Below are positions 34,059-43,204 of a stretch of 54,298 nt of DNA, in pieces (position 1 is the first letter of the stretch; each line of letters begins with the position of its first letter). A program made the position numbers and the translations under genes. A model generated the notes under the pieces. It saw nothing but the letters and a program-made list of their open reading frames with translations. It searched no databases and was not told where the DNA came from. Origin of the DNA: DASXHD01 sp038239005 (GTDB taxonomy: Bacteria; Myxococcota_A; Polyangia; Polyangiales; Polyangiaceae); assembly GCA_038239005.1 (NCBI GenBank), contig JBBSFE010000026.1, positions 1-54,298 of the forward strand. Direction: 5' to 3'.

Positions 34059-35474
34059 TCAGGGGAAACGATCCGAAGCTGCGCCATTCGTGCCGCCTGC
34101 AGCGCCGCCCGTTCCGCCGTCGCCATGGGCAAGCGTCGGGCTTCCGTTGAGCGTCACGCCGCCGTCGCCGCCTTGGACGATGTCGATCGACACGCCCCCG
34201 CTGCCGCCGCCGCCTTGACCGCCTTGTCCGCCGACACCGCCGCTGCCACCGGCCGTGCCGCCGGTGAGGTTGTAGCTTGCGTTGAGGAAACCCGTGCAGA
34301 AGCCCCCTGAGCACGTGGGGCCAGAAAGCGACGTGGGGCACAGGCCGGGCGTTCCCATAATGCCGGTCGTATCGGCACCGCCGTCTGCGCCGCTTCCGCC
34401 AACTCCGCCGTTGCCGCCGTTGCTGGTCGTGAAGGTTCCACCGAAGACCGTTAGGTGTGCGTCCCACACGAAGACCGCGATGCTCGAGCCGCCGCCGGTT
34501 CCGGCGCTTCCGCCGCCACCGCCGCCGCCGCCGCATCCGGCCTTGCCGTCGGATGCGCAGTCCACCTTCGAACCGAAGCCGCAGGAACCTGGGCAGCTGC
34601 CGACGAAAGCCGAGCACGTCGCGCACGCTCCAGCGCCGCCGGAAGTCCCTGCTTGCCCTGTGCCACCAGCACCTGCATCGCCGCCGCTCGTCGCAGCGTA
34701 ACCGGTCGTCGAGAACGACCCAGCGGGTCCGCCTGCGCCTGCTGTGCCGCTCGTTCCTGGCGCGCCGTTGTTCGCAGTACATCCCGCATCGGTCGCGTCG
34801 ACTGCGGAGCCGCCCGCGACGCCGTTGTCACCCACACCACCCGCTGCAATGTCGACGACGACTTGATCGAGCGTGAGGTTCGTCGTCGATCCTACGACGA
34901 AAATTCCGTAGAGCGTCTCGCCAGGATCGGCTGCCGCTTTGCTCGTCACTTTCACGTTGCGCAGTGTTGCCGCGCCCGTAAATAAGACGTGGACGGTCGT
35001 GTTCGTCACGCCTTGAATCGTCACGACCGTGCTGGTGTTCGAACCACATACGGGTGTCCACGATCCGCCGCTGTCGGCCCAGCCGCCTTCGATGGTCAGT
35101 GCGGCGTCGAGCGTCACTGATTCGGCGTACGTTCCTCCGGCGACGTAAATCGTCGTCTTGGCGCTCGCCGCTTTTGCGGTGGCGATGGCGTACGTAAGTG
35201 TTTTGCATGCGTTGGTGCGCGTGCCGCAACTGTTGACGTCGCTACCCGATGGCGCAACGAAAACGCCGGCGGTGTCGTCGGCCGTTCGCGCGGCACAACC
35301 GGTTGGCCCATCCGTCGTGGCGACATCGTTGCCCGAGCCACCATCACTATTGGTGGTGCCATCGGTGGTGGCGTCGGTCACGACGCTCGAGTCACCGACG
35401 CATCCGGACATTGCCTCAGCAAAACCGAAAAGAGCGACAAGACCCCCAAGAAGCAAACGCGTACGCAAATGCAT
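34059..35474 (-). CDS. Gly-rich repetitive lipoprotein (beta-helix-like)
   Basis: Lipoprotein of 471 aa. The ATG at 35474 is preferred because it begins MHLRTRLLLGGLV and a lipobox MSGC (Cys25); the frame continues upstream only as antisense of the divergent region. A Thr/Asp-rich linker is followed by a DUF1565/pectate-lyase-like part with VFVAPSGSDVNSCGTR, KTTIYVAGGTYAES and VTLDAALTIEGGW. This is a right-handed beta-helix signature for polysaccharide-binding or cleaving proteins. The C-terminal half is dominated by GGxG repeats (GGAGACATC, GGGGGGGGSAGTGGG, GGVGGQGGQGGGG), which look like a glycine-rich beta solenoid or flexible coat. It is divergent from asnS across 61 bp. Enzymatic activity is not supported by visible catalytic residues. 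Confidence 0.75.
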   Translation of the reverse strand: MHLRTRLLLGGLVALFGFAEAMSGCVGDSSVVTDATTDGTTNSDGGSGNDVATTDGPTGCAARTADDTAGVFVAPSGSDVNSCGTRTNACKTLTYAIATAKAASAKTTIYVAGGTYAESVTLDAALTIEGGWADSGGSWTPVCGSNTSTVVTIQGVTNTTVHVLFTGAATLRNVKVTSKAAADPGETLYGIFVVGSTTNLTLDQVVVDIAAGGVGDNGVAGGSAVDATDAGCTANNGAPGTSGTAGAGGPAGSFSTTGYAATSGGDAGAGGTGQAGTSGGAGACATCSAFVGSCPGSCGFGSKVDCASDGKAGCGGGGGGGGSAGTGGGSSIAVFVWDAHLTVFGGTFTTSNGGNGGVGGSGADGGADTTGIMGTPGLCPTSLSGPTCSGGFCTGFLNASYNLTGGTAGGSGGVGGQGGQGGGGSGGVSIDIVQGGDGGVTLNGSPTLAHGDGGTGGAAGGTNGAASDRFP

Positions 35475-35535
35475 GGGCGGGAGTTTACGCCAAAAACCGT
35501 CTCCCGTTGAGGGGGACCGTGCTACTCGAAAACCC

Positions 35536-36846
35536 ATGGAAGTCGTGGTTTCGGGGCTCGCCAAGCACGTCGGACAAGAAATTACCCTGCGCGGCTGGCT
35601 CCATAACAAGCGGTCGAGCGGCAAGCTTCACTTTCTCGAAGTGCGCGATGGCACGGGCGTCGCTCAGTGTGTCGTCTTCAAAGGCGACGTCGACGAAGAC
35701 ACGTTCGCGCGCGCCGATCACATCCAGCTCGAGTCGAGCGTCGAGATCACGGGGCTCGTCAAAGAGCATGGCAAGATCAAAGGCCAATACGAAATCGGCG
35801 TGAAGGCGCTCCGCGTTTTGTCGGCCGCATCGAGCGAATACCCGCTCAACGCGAAGAAGCTCGCGGGCGATGTGTTCACCACCGATTTCTTGATGGACCA
35901 TCGCCATCTCTGGCTGCGCGCTCCGCGCCAAGCCGCAATCTTGCGCGTGCGCCACGCCATCATCGATGCCGTGCGCGAGTTCTTCGACTCGCGCGGGTTC
36001 ACGCTCGTCGACGCCCCCATCTTCACGCCCAACGCATGCGAAGGCACGACCTCGCTCTTCGAAACGGACTACCACGGCGACCCCGCGTACCTCACGCAAT
36101 CCGGTCAGCTCTACATGGAGGCCGCTGCTGCCGCGGTCGGCAAAGCGTATTGCTTCGGTCCGACGTTCCGCGCAGAGAAATCGAAGACGCGCCGCCACCT
36201 CGCGGAATTTTGGATGGTCGAGCCCGAGGTCGCGTTCATGGATCTCGAAGGCGACATGCAGCTCGCCGAAGCATTCCTCGAGCACGTCGTCGGTCGCGCG
36301 CTCGAAAAACGCGCCGACGACTTGAAGCTCCTCGAGCGCGACACATCGAAGCTCGAAAAAGTGAAGGCGCCCTTCCCGCGCATCACGTACGCCGAAGCCA
36401 TCGCGATCCTCCAGAAGAACGGGCATCCCGAAGCCAAAAGCGGCGACGACTTCGGCGCGGACGAAGAGACCGTGATCTCGAACCAGTTCGATCGCCCGGT
36501 GATCGTTCACCGCTACCCGATGTCGCTCAAAGCGTTCTACTTCAAGCGCGACGCCGCCGATGGCGCGCTCGCGCTCAACATGGACGTGCTCGCACCCGAG
36601 GGTTACGGCGAAATCATCGGCGGCGGCCAGCGCGAAGACGATCTCGATACGCTCGTGAAAGCGATCGAGCACCACAAGCTCCCGATGGAAGCGTTCGAGT
36701 GGTACCTCGATCTACGCCGCTACGGCAGCTTCCCGCACGCCGGCTTCGGGCTCGGCATCGAGCGAACCGTCGCGTGGATTTGCGGGCTCCAACACGTTCG
36801 CGAAACGATTCCGTTCCCGCGCATGCTCAACCGCCTCTCGCCCTAG
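35536..36846 (+). CDS. asnS: Asparaginyl-tRNA synthetase
   Basis: Class II synthetase of 436 aa that charges tRNA-Asn. The ATG at 35536 starts MEVVVSGLAKHVGQEITLRGWLHNKR, the OB-fold anticodon-binding domain; a much longer in-frame extension upstream is antisense of the Gly-rich gene. Catalytic motif 2 (FRAEKSKTRRHLAEFWMVEPE) and motif 3 (GFGLGIERTVAWICG) are intact, and motif 1 lies around 130-165. AspRS is excluded by the AsnRS-type motif 2 and the lack of an AspRS insertion domain. It ends overlapping the convergent histidine kinase gene by 20 bp. Having asnS suggests the organism does not rely on Asp-tRNA(Asn) amidation alone. Confidence 0.94.
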   Translation: MEVVVSGLAKHVGQEITLRGWLHNKRSSGKLHFLEVRDGTGVAQCVVFKGDVDEDTFARADHIQLESSVEITGLVKEHGKIKGQYEIGVKALRVLSAASSEYPLNAKKLAGDVFTTDFLMDHRHLWLRAPRQAAILRVRHAIIDAVREFFDSRGFTLVDAPIFTPNACEGTTSLFETDYHGDPAYLTQSGQLYMEAAAAAVGKAYCFGPTFRAEKSKTRRHLAEFWMVEPEVAFMDLEGDMQLAEAFLEHVVGRALEKRADDLKLLERDTSKLEKVKAPFPRITYAEAIAILQKNGHPEAKSGDDFGADEETVISNQFDRPVIVHRYPMSLKAFYFKRDAADGALALNMDVLAPEGYGEIIGGGQREDDLDTLVKAIEHHKLPMEAFEWYLDLRRYGSFPHAGFGLGIERTVAWICGLQHVRETIPFPRMLNRLSP

Positions 36847-38800
36847 CTTCGGTGGGAGCGTCGAGCACCTCGCGGACTTTTCGCGCGAGCGCGTTCGGCG
36901 TGATCGGCTTTTGGATGAACGCGACGCCGACTGCGAGCACGTCGAAATGGAAGATGGCGTCGTCCGTGTAGCCGGACATGTAAAGTACACGCATTTTCGG
37001 ACGAATCGGTCGCAGTTTGTCGGCGAGCTCGCGGCCATTCATCTTCGGCATGACGACGTCGGTCAGCATGAGATCGATGGTGGGCGTCCGGGCGACGATT
37101 TCGAGCGCTTCGGTGGGCCCGTCGGCGGCGAGCACGTTGTAGCCTTGGCGCTCGAGCACTGTGCGCGCGAGCTCACGAACGTGCGCTTCGTCCTCGACGA
37201 GCAAGATCGTTTCGCTACCATGCGGCGGGGTCGATACGGCGATGCTTCCCGAGCGCTTCGGAACGTGCTGCGCACGCGGGAAGTAGATCTTGAACGTCGT
37301 GCCTTTGCCGATCTCGCTGTAGACGAAAATATGGCCGCCGCTTTGTTTGACGATGCCAAACACGGTCGATAGTCCAAGGCCCGTGCCTTTGCCGGTTTCT
37401 TTGGTCGTGAAGAACGGCTCGAAGATGCGTGCGCGCGTGGCGTTGTCCATGCCTTCGCCGGTGTCGGTCACGGCGATCATCACGTGCTGGCCCGGCGAGA
37501 CGCCTTCGTGCGTGTCGGCGTAGGCCTGATCGAACTCGACGTTTGCGGTTTCGAGAACGAGCGCGCCGCCCTTCGGCATGGCATCGCGCGCGTTGACGAC
37601 GAGGTTCATGATGATTTGTTCGATCTGATTCGGGTCGACCAAGATCATCGAGATGTCCGCCGTCGGGATGGTGCGCACTTCGATGTGCTCGCCGATGAGG
37701 CGCGCGAGCATGCCATCCATGCCGACGAGGATTTGATTGAGATCGGTGACCTTCGGCGCAAGCACTTGCTGCCGGCTGAACGCGAGGAGCTGCCGCGTGA
37801 GATCAGCGGCGCGTTGAGCGGCGCGACGAATTTCGGCGAGCTCGGTGTAGAGCTCGTCGGTCTCGGGAATTTCGGCGGCCATGAGCTCGCCGTAGCTCAA
37901 GATGACTGAGAGCAGATTGTTGAAGTCGTGCGCGATGCCGCCCGCGAGCCGGCCGACGGCGTCCATCTTCTGCGATTGGCGAAGCTCGGCGGTGCGCTCG
38001 GCGACGCGCGTCTCGAGCTCCGCGTTGAGATCGCGGACGCGATCCATCATGGCCTTACGCTCGGTGATGTCTTCAGAGATGCCGAGGAGCCACTTAGGAT
38101 TCCCGTCGTCGTCGAGGATGGGGATTTTTTTCGTGTGGAGCCAGCGCTGCCCGAGCTTCGTTTCGATCGGCTCTTCGGCGATGTCTACGAGCGATCGCTC
38201 CGCGAGGACTTGACGATCTTTCCGTTGAAAAAACTCGGCCTGATCGGGCGGGAAGAAATCGTAGTCGTTCTTGCCGAGCAAATCGCTCCGCGGCACGCCG
38301 AGCAAGTGCTCGCCCGCTTTGTTGAAGCGCTCGAAGCGGAGCTCGCGTGCGTCCTTGACGAAGATCATGTCGGGCAGATTCTCGACGATGGAATCGAGGA
38401 ACGCGTTTGCATCGCGCAAGCGTTCGTCGACCGACGCGGCCGTATAGCTTTCGGTCATGATGGCGACGCCGAGGCCCATCACATCGACCATTGCGGCGAG
38501 TGCCCGTGACAATCGCTCGGGTTCCGTCTTGTATGCGGCGACGAGCGGGGCGACGAGCCCGCGTTGTTCGTCGCGGACGATCGCCGCCCACTTTGCGAGG
38601 GGAACGTGTGCGTGCGCGTATTCGGCGCCGCGACTCCGCAAGCTCTCGACGTACTCGTTGGCGTCGCGTGACGCAATCGCACGCCCGAGTCGCGCATCGG
38701 CGACGGAGCTACACGCGGCCCAGAAGTCGCCGAGCGCATCCGCTTCTCTCGCGAGAAGCTCCGAAAGCGAAGCAATCGTCACGAACGCCAAACGTACCAC
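36827..38800 (-). CDS. Hybrid histidine kinase with PAS and receiver
   Basis: Cytoplasmic sensor kinase of 657 aa starting at GTG (38800). Order: an unassigned helical domain (1-125), a PAS domain (about 130-250; NLPDMIFVKDAREL and GISEDITERK), a coiled coil, HisKA with phospho-acceptor H291 (GGIAHDFNNLLS), HATPase with N403 (VNARDAMP) and the G1/G2 boxes DTGEGMD and GTGLGLSTV, and a C-terminal receiver with the acceptor D581 (LTDVVMPKMNG). No membrane helix is present, so the input is cytoplasmic, possibly a small ligand bound by PAS or the N-terminal domain. No output regulator is adjacent. It overlaps the asnS end by 20 bp and is divergent from a small protein gene across 33 bp. Confidence 0.9.
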   Translation of the reverse strand: MVRLAFVTIASLSELLAREADALGDFWAACSSVADARLGRAIASRDANEYVESLRSRGAEYAHAHVPLAKWAAIVRDEQRGLVAPLVAAYKTEPERLSRALAAMVDVMGLGVAIMTESYTAASVDERLRDANAFLDSIVENLPDMIFVKDARELRFERFNKAGEHLLGVPRSDLLGKNDYDFFPPDQAEFFQRKDRQVLAERSLVDIAEEPIETKLGQRWLHTKKIPILDDDGNPKWLLGISEDITERKAMMDRVRDLNAELETRVAERTAELRQSQKMDAVGRLAGGIAHDFNNLLSVILSYGELMAAEIPETDELYTELAEIRRAAQRAADLTRQLLAFSRQQVLAPKVTDLNQILVGMDGMLARLIGEHIEVRTIPTADISMILVDPNQIEQIIMNLVVNARDAMPKGGALVLETANVEFDQAYADTHEGVSPGQHVMIAVTDTGEGMDNATRARIFEPFFTTKETGKGTGLGLSTVFGIVKQSGGHIFVYSEIGKGTTFKIYFPRAQHVPKRSGSIAVSTPPHGSETILLVEDEAHVRELARTVLERQGYNVLAADGPTEALEIVARTPTIDLMLTDVVMPKMNGRELADKLRPIRPKMRVLYMSGYTDDAIFHFDVLAVGVAFIQKPITPNALARKVREVLDAPTEARARGG

Positions 38801-38833
38801 ACGCCGCGACGCATCTGATAAAGGCTAGGCGCG

Positions 38834-39484
38834 ATGCGGCCGAGCACCATCTTCCTCCTGTTGGGAATCGTCAGCGCAGCAGGCTTCGCGCTCATCTACG
38901 GCACGCACGCGTCGCCTGCGCCCACGCTCTCCGCGAGCCTCCCACCGCCGCCAACGAATCAAGCAGTCGACGAGACGATGGGCGCGGGAATGGAAACATC
39001 GGAGCTACCTCCGAATCATCCACCGATCAACGGCACGTCGCAAAACGATCCAGGTGTTGCGCCGGACGAAGAACCCGAGGCGCTGACGTGGAAAGCGCCG
39101 CCAACGTGGCCGCTCGTCCCGAACCCGAACAAGATGCGTCTCGCGACGTACAAAGTTTCGGATGCCGAGCTCGTCGTCTCACGCGCGGGCGGCGACATCG
39201 CCGCGAACATCCAACGCTGGACGGGCCAATTCGGCGCATCCTTCACGCTCAAGCAATCGAGCAAAACCATCCACGACCTCAAAGTCACGCAGGTGATGAT
39301 CGACGGCACCTACGAAGGCGGCATGACCGGCGGAGCGGGCTCTCACGACAACTGGTCGATGCTCGCCGCGATCGTCGAGACCAAGGGGCAACCGTATTTT
39401 TTCAAGCTGCTCGGCCCTGCCGCAACGGTGCGTGCGTCGCAGAAGGCGTTCGAAGCCATGTTGGATGGAGTGACTGCGAGCTAG
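38834..39484 (+). CDS. Exported protein of unknown function
   Basis: Protein of 216 aa with one N-terminal hydrophobic helix (FLLLGIVSAAGFALIYG), a Pro/Ser/Asn-rich linker of about 60 residues, and a compact C-terminal domain. The domain carries RLATYKVSDAELVVSRAGGDIAANIQRWTGQF, FTLKQSSKTIHDLKVTQVMIDG and YFFKLLGPAATVRASQKAFEAML. This pattern occurs in several proteobacterial and myxobacterial hypothetical proteins, with no known function. The hydrophobic helix may be a signal anchor rather than a cleaved peptide, since no clear cleavage motif follows. It is divergent from the histidine kinase gene and 284 bp upstream of the tRNA-Pro. Confidence 0.75.
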   Translation: MRPSTIFLLLGIVSAAGFALIYGTHASPAPTLSASLPPPPTNQAVDETMGAGMETSELPPNHPPINGTSQNDPGVAPDEEPEALTWKAPPTWPLVPNPNKMRLATYKVSDAELVVSRAGGDIAANIQRWTGQFGASFTLKQSSKTIHDLKVTQVMIDGTYEGGMTGGAGSHDNWSMLAAIVETKGQPYFFKLLGPAATVRASQKAFEAMLDGVTAS

Positions 39485-39738
39485 CTTCGTTCGGAATTCG
39501 GGCCACGTCCGGGCTAGTCACTTGTATCTTGCACGTATTTTATTGGGTTCATCGCGGTCTATGGCGGCACGGGGAAAGGTTGCGTCAGATCGCCGATGTG
39601 AGATCCTCATCAGCGTGCGTGCTCGTGAAATATTCATCGGTCTCGCGGCGCTCGGCTTTGCGCTCCCCGGCACGATTGGGCGAAATAGTCACCCCCCGAC
39701 GAAAGCCGCTACGCGTTCCATTCGGGGCCAGTGAGGGC

Positions 39739-39758
39739 GCCGGTTTTACGAAACCGGC
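39739..39758. other. Hairpin downstream of tRNA-Pro
   Basis: GCCGGTTT, loop TACG, AAACCGGC form a perfect 8-bp stem, 11 bp past the tRNA 3' end on the minus strand. The tRNA-side sequence has a T-run before, not after, the stem, so it does not look like a standard intrinsic terminator. It may still serve in tRNA 3' processing or termination. Confidence 0.45.
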
Positions 39759-39768
39759 TGAAAAATAG

Positions 39769-39843
39769 TCGGGGCGAGTGGATTCGAACCACCGACCCCC
39801 AGACCCCCAGTCTGGTGCGCTAACCAGGCTGCGCTACGCCCCG
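39769..39843 (-). tRNA. tRNA-Pro (anticodon GGG)
   Basis: The minus strand folds as a full cloverleaf. The acceptor stem CGGGGCG pairs with CGCCCCG, the D arm contains GCGCAGCCTGGTTAGCGC, the anticodon stem CCAGA/TCTGG holds the loop CTGGGGG (anticodon GGG), and the T arm has TTCGAAT. The discriminator base is A. CCA is not encoded. It should read CCC and CCU proline codons. It lies 15 bp from the end of the transposase-like gene. Confidence 0.96.
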
Positions 39844-39857
39844 ATGGAAGCGGGAAC

Positions 39858-40508
39858 CTAGTCGAGAAGACGCGCGGCGCAAGCATTTCTGACAGGGGCG
39901 CGCTTGGGAGGTGACGCGCCAACGCGAAGCGCCCACGTTTTTGGCCGTGGCAGCGCGATGCCGGCGTTCGAGGATTCGTACTCGTCCACGCACGTGCGTG
40001 ACAAAGCGCGGCCTACTTGGGCCATGTGCGAGCGGTGATTGTTGCGCACGTACGCGACGGCGCGGCGCACCTCCGTGGGCGAGCGAAGCGGATGCGCGTG
40101 GTAGCGGTCGGCGAGTACGCGGCCCGCGCGCTTCATCATCCCGTTCAAGCCCTTCGCGACGCGGATCGAGAAGCCCTGCATCGCACGTGAGAGCGCCTCG
40201 GTCGCTTCGGCTTCGACAATGAGGTGCATGTGGTTGCCCTGCACGGAGAACTGAACGATTCGCACGCCGAAACGCTCTGCCGCGCGTGAGATTGCGCGCC
40301 CCACGACGGCGAACGCGCGGCGGCTGCGCAAATTGTAGACGTGCCGCGCCATCCGCAACGTGACGTGCACTGGCAAGAGGCGCGCGAACGCCGGACGCTG
40401 AAGATGCGACACGCCGGCTTTTGGGCCCACGGGCTTGCGGCCCGCACCGCGACGCTTGCCACCGCGACGGTGAAAGACGAGCTCGAGTTGTTTTGCGCCG
40501 CGCCGCAT
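39858..40508 (-). CDS. REP-associated tyrosine transposase-like protein (RAYT)
   Basis: Protein of 216 aa of the IS200-like Y1 superfamily, in the subgroup that acts on REP-type hairpins and often lies alone in genomes. I chose the ATG at 40508 (MRRGAKQLELVFHRRGGKRRG) because homologues I know begin this way, although an in-frame start 66 bp upstream exists. The N-terminus has the Gly/Arg-rich GGKRRGAGRKP box typical of this group. The HUH metal motif is GNHMHLIVEA, and the catalytic tyrosine is probably in AVAYVRNN. The gene is intact, with no visible terminal inverted repeats, so it may be domesticated. An AT-rich promoter-like region lies directly upstream, unusual in this GC-rich context. 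Confidence 0.85.
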   Translation of the reverse strand: MRRGAKQLELVFHRRGGKRRGAGRKPVGPKAGVSHLQRPAFARLLPVHVTLRMARHVYNLRSRRAFAVVGRAISRAAERFGVRIVQFSVQGNHMHLIVEAEATEALSRAMQGFSIRVAKGLNGMMKRAGRVLADRYHAHPLRSPTEVRRAVAYVRNNHRSHMAQVGRALSRTCVDEYESSNAGIALPRPKTWALRVGASPPKRAPVRNACAARLLD

Positions 40509-40518
40509 TGATTTAGCA

Positions 40519-40547
40519 TATATTGTTCTTTTGACTGTTTTCGTCAA
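40519..40547 (-). promoter_or_regulatory. Candidate promoter for the transposase-like gene
   Basis: On the minus strand TTGACG (40547-40542) is followed after 17 nt by AATATA (40524-40519), with TATATG as an alternative -10. The -35 overlaps an inverted repeat TTGAC-7-GTCAA (40531-40547), which could be an operator. The start would then be leaderless or nearly so. It is the most AT-rich short stretch in this part of the window. Confidence 0.4.
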
Positions 40548-40607
40548 GGTAGCGCGCGAATTTCGTTCGTTCATGTTTGCGCGTACGGTCCGGGGACATC
40601 CCTGACG

Positions 40608-40646
40608 GCGTGCGCGTTGGCGTTGGCGTGCGCGTTGGCGTTAGCG
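40608..40646. repeat. GCGTTG/GCGTGC hexamer repeat at a gene end
   Basis: Six or so degenerate hexamers (GCGTGC, GCGTTG) run into the end of the metallohydrolase gene, whose stop lies inside the repeat. It is related to the array at 22161. Confidence 0.65.
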
Positions 40647-43204
40647 CGCGAGGGACTTGCCGTCGGCGTCGGCGTCGATCCAGATCGCGCCTGCGAGCGC
40701 GTACGGGCGGATGTCGGCGGCATCGCCTGCGAGGACAGGCTCGAGCGTTTTGTCGCCGGCGGCTGTCACGATGAAGGCGTCATCCGTTTTCACGGCCAGG
40801 TCGAACTGCGCGGTCGCGACGAGGGCGCCGCTCGTGCTTGGTTGTTGGGTCACGAGCTTTTCGAGCTTCTCGCCCGATGCGCGCAAGAGCGTGATGCGTT
40901 TAACGTCGATCCACGGGGCGCTGCGGACGGTCACGTTGACCACGAGCTTGCCCGACGTCGCGCGCGCGATGCCGCCGATGGTCGCGCCGCCGGCTTTGAC
41001 GTCGATGAATGGGCCGTTGGTCACCATGACCTCGCGCGTCTCGCGGAGGGCATGCGTGATTTCCGCGGTGCGAGATGCGCTCCACGTTGCGAGATCGCGG
41101 TCGTTTTTTACTTTCACGTACGTGCGCGGGTAACCGGCTTCCTGGCCCACGGTCACGTGCGTGTCCGAGTTGCCCGTGATCGTCACCGGGTGGCTCGTGC
41201 GAAGGAGCGCGAGGACGTCTTCCGTGACCGCGGTGCGTTGCGCGATGTTGCGGCCGTTCCAGAGCTCGATGGCGTCGAAGCGCGGGTCGTACGACGCGTT
41301 CGTCGACGTGCCGGTCGTGCGATCGAAGTCGAGCAAATCGAAGTAGCCGTTGTTGCCCGAGCGAGGGTGATTGATCAGAATCACCGCATCGGCGTGCTGC
41401 GTGCGCACCTCGGCGAGAATGTCTTTGGCGGCGCGATCACGGACGACGATAGCGCCGCCTCGTGCGGCGTCGGCGCGCGGCACGAGCGGAAACACGTTCG
41501 CGTGACCCCATGGAACCTTGCTTGCGTCACTCGTGAGCTCCTGGCCAACGATCTCGACGACGCGATCGGCAAGCCCGAGCTCGCGCACGACAGCACTGTG
41601 ATCGACGAGCATGTTGTGCTCGCTCGCGAGCGCAATCTCGACGCCCTCGGCTGCGTTGCTCGTGATGCGATCACGCGCGCCCACGGGCGCGTCCATCCCG
41701 ATGCTCGTGTGCTGATGAAAATCGCATGCGAGCCACCCGGTCGTATCCACGACGCGTTTGAGCAGGCATCGCTCGGCGATGTCGCACGCGTCGACGTGGG
41801 AGCCGGGCCGGACGTCGACCTCGAATGACGAGAGCGCGTACTCCGGTCCACGCGAAAGCGTGACGCGGTACTTGGCAGGCGCAATCCACGTTTTGACCCG
41901 GCCATCTCCGGATGCGATTTGGTTTTTCGCGCTCGCCGAATCGGCCGGGCCAAAATCGGGGTTCGGCGCCCCGACTCCCTCGAACGTCACCTTGCATGGG
42001 CTTCCAAGCGCCAAGGCCGCGCCACTCGGACGCTCTTTGCACCCGATCGTGATCTCGCTCTGGCCGGTGCCTCGAGCGTGATCTGCGCTTCCTGATTCGC
42101 CTGTACGACGACCGGCTGCGCGACGCCACGCGGCCCGCGCCCCGCGCCGCGCAAGTAGCGCAGTCGATAGTTTCCTGGCGGGAGCTCGCCGCTCAGCTTT
42201 CCGGAGCGTGCATCCATCGCAAGGTCCATGATCGGATGCCCAGCGTCATCATCGACTTCGACGGTAGCGTCGGGCGAGCTGACGCCCTGCCCTGCTTCGT
42301 CTTTCAACGCGACCGTGATGACACCCACCGCGCCGCCCGAGCTCTTCGTCAGCTCGGCGACGAGACCCGAAATGTCCGGCCGCGGCCCAACGACGAATAC
42401 GCGTGTATATTGCACCGTTTTTCCGGCGGGAATCTCGGTGCGGCGCATCTGAATGGTGTCGCTCCACGAGGTGCCGCTTTGCGCTTCCATCGTGCCGTCG
42501 GTCGATGTGATGGCGTAGCTCCCCGCGCGCCCGATGCCCGCAAGGAACGCGCCCTTCGATGCGCCTTTGAAGCCGCGACCGCGATCGGGAGAGAACTTCG
42601 TCGTGGCGCCCCACTGAATCGCATCGCCGACGCCCGGCAACGTGATCAACCCTTTGCCTTTGTTCTCGATCGACGTCTCGATGAGTAGCGCGCGATCGCT
42701 CGCGTGAAGCGAGTAGCGCGTTCGTATCGTGAGATCTTTCTCGTAGAGCTCGCGGCCGCGCGCCTCGATGAACGCGGTGCCATCGGCGAGGACGCCGCTC
42801 GTCATGGTTTCGTAAACGCCTTGGCGCGGGAACGCGCCGAAGTACGTGAAGACTTGGCCGAGCTCGTCGCGACGAATTTTGGCGTCTGCGGCGTCGACGA
42901 TGTTGCCGCCTGATTCCGCGAAGCCCGAGCTCGAGCCGAGCTGATCGATCACGAACGTCACTTCGTCGTTCTCGATGATCATGTCGCCGGCGCGACCGCT
43001 CGCGTTTGGCCCGCCAAGCTCCTCGCCTGCTTTCATCGCGTGCACGCGCGCAGGATTCGTCGGCACAGCGGGCGTGCGTTTGGACGCGAACATGTCGATG
43101 CGGCGCGCCGCGTTCGGGTCGACGTGAATCAGCGGCGTGTAATCTTCGTGCGGCCCACAAGCTGCTAAGAGCGCAACCGTGCCGACGCGAAACGCACGCT
43201 TCAT
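40641..43204 (-). pseudogene. CehA/McbA-type metallohydrolase lipoprotein, frameshifted
   Basis: The product would be a lipoprotein of about 850 aa with an N-terminal beta-rich part and a C-terminal PHP-type metallohydrolase domain, the CehA/McbA family (hydrolysis of carbamate or phosphate esters). The start ATG at 43204 overlaps the M20 stop (ATGA) and begins MKRAFRVGTVALLAAC (Cys16). The N-terminal frame runs to about 42070 (ending QEAQITLEAP), then wanders into a basic nonsense tail. The second frame takes up with GTGQSEITIGC and continues to the end with metal ligands intact: DFHQHTSI, EHNML, GHANVF, INHPRS and GNSDTHV. The switch lies in 42062-42073 and one missing base would explain it. 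It could be a real mutation, a sequencing error, or programmed; I find no slippery heptamer. Confidence 0.8.

Noticed and set aside
39739..39758. Intrinsic terminator of tRNA-Pro
   Set aside because: The stem is strong but no T-run follows on either strand, so I list it only as a hairpin.
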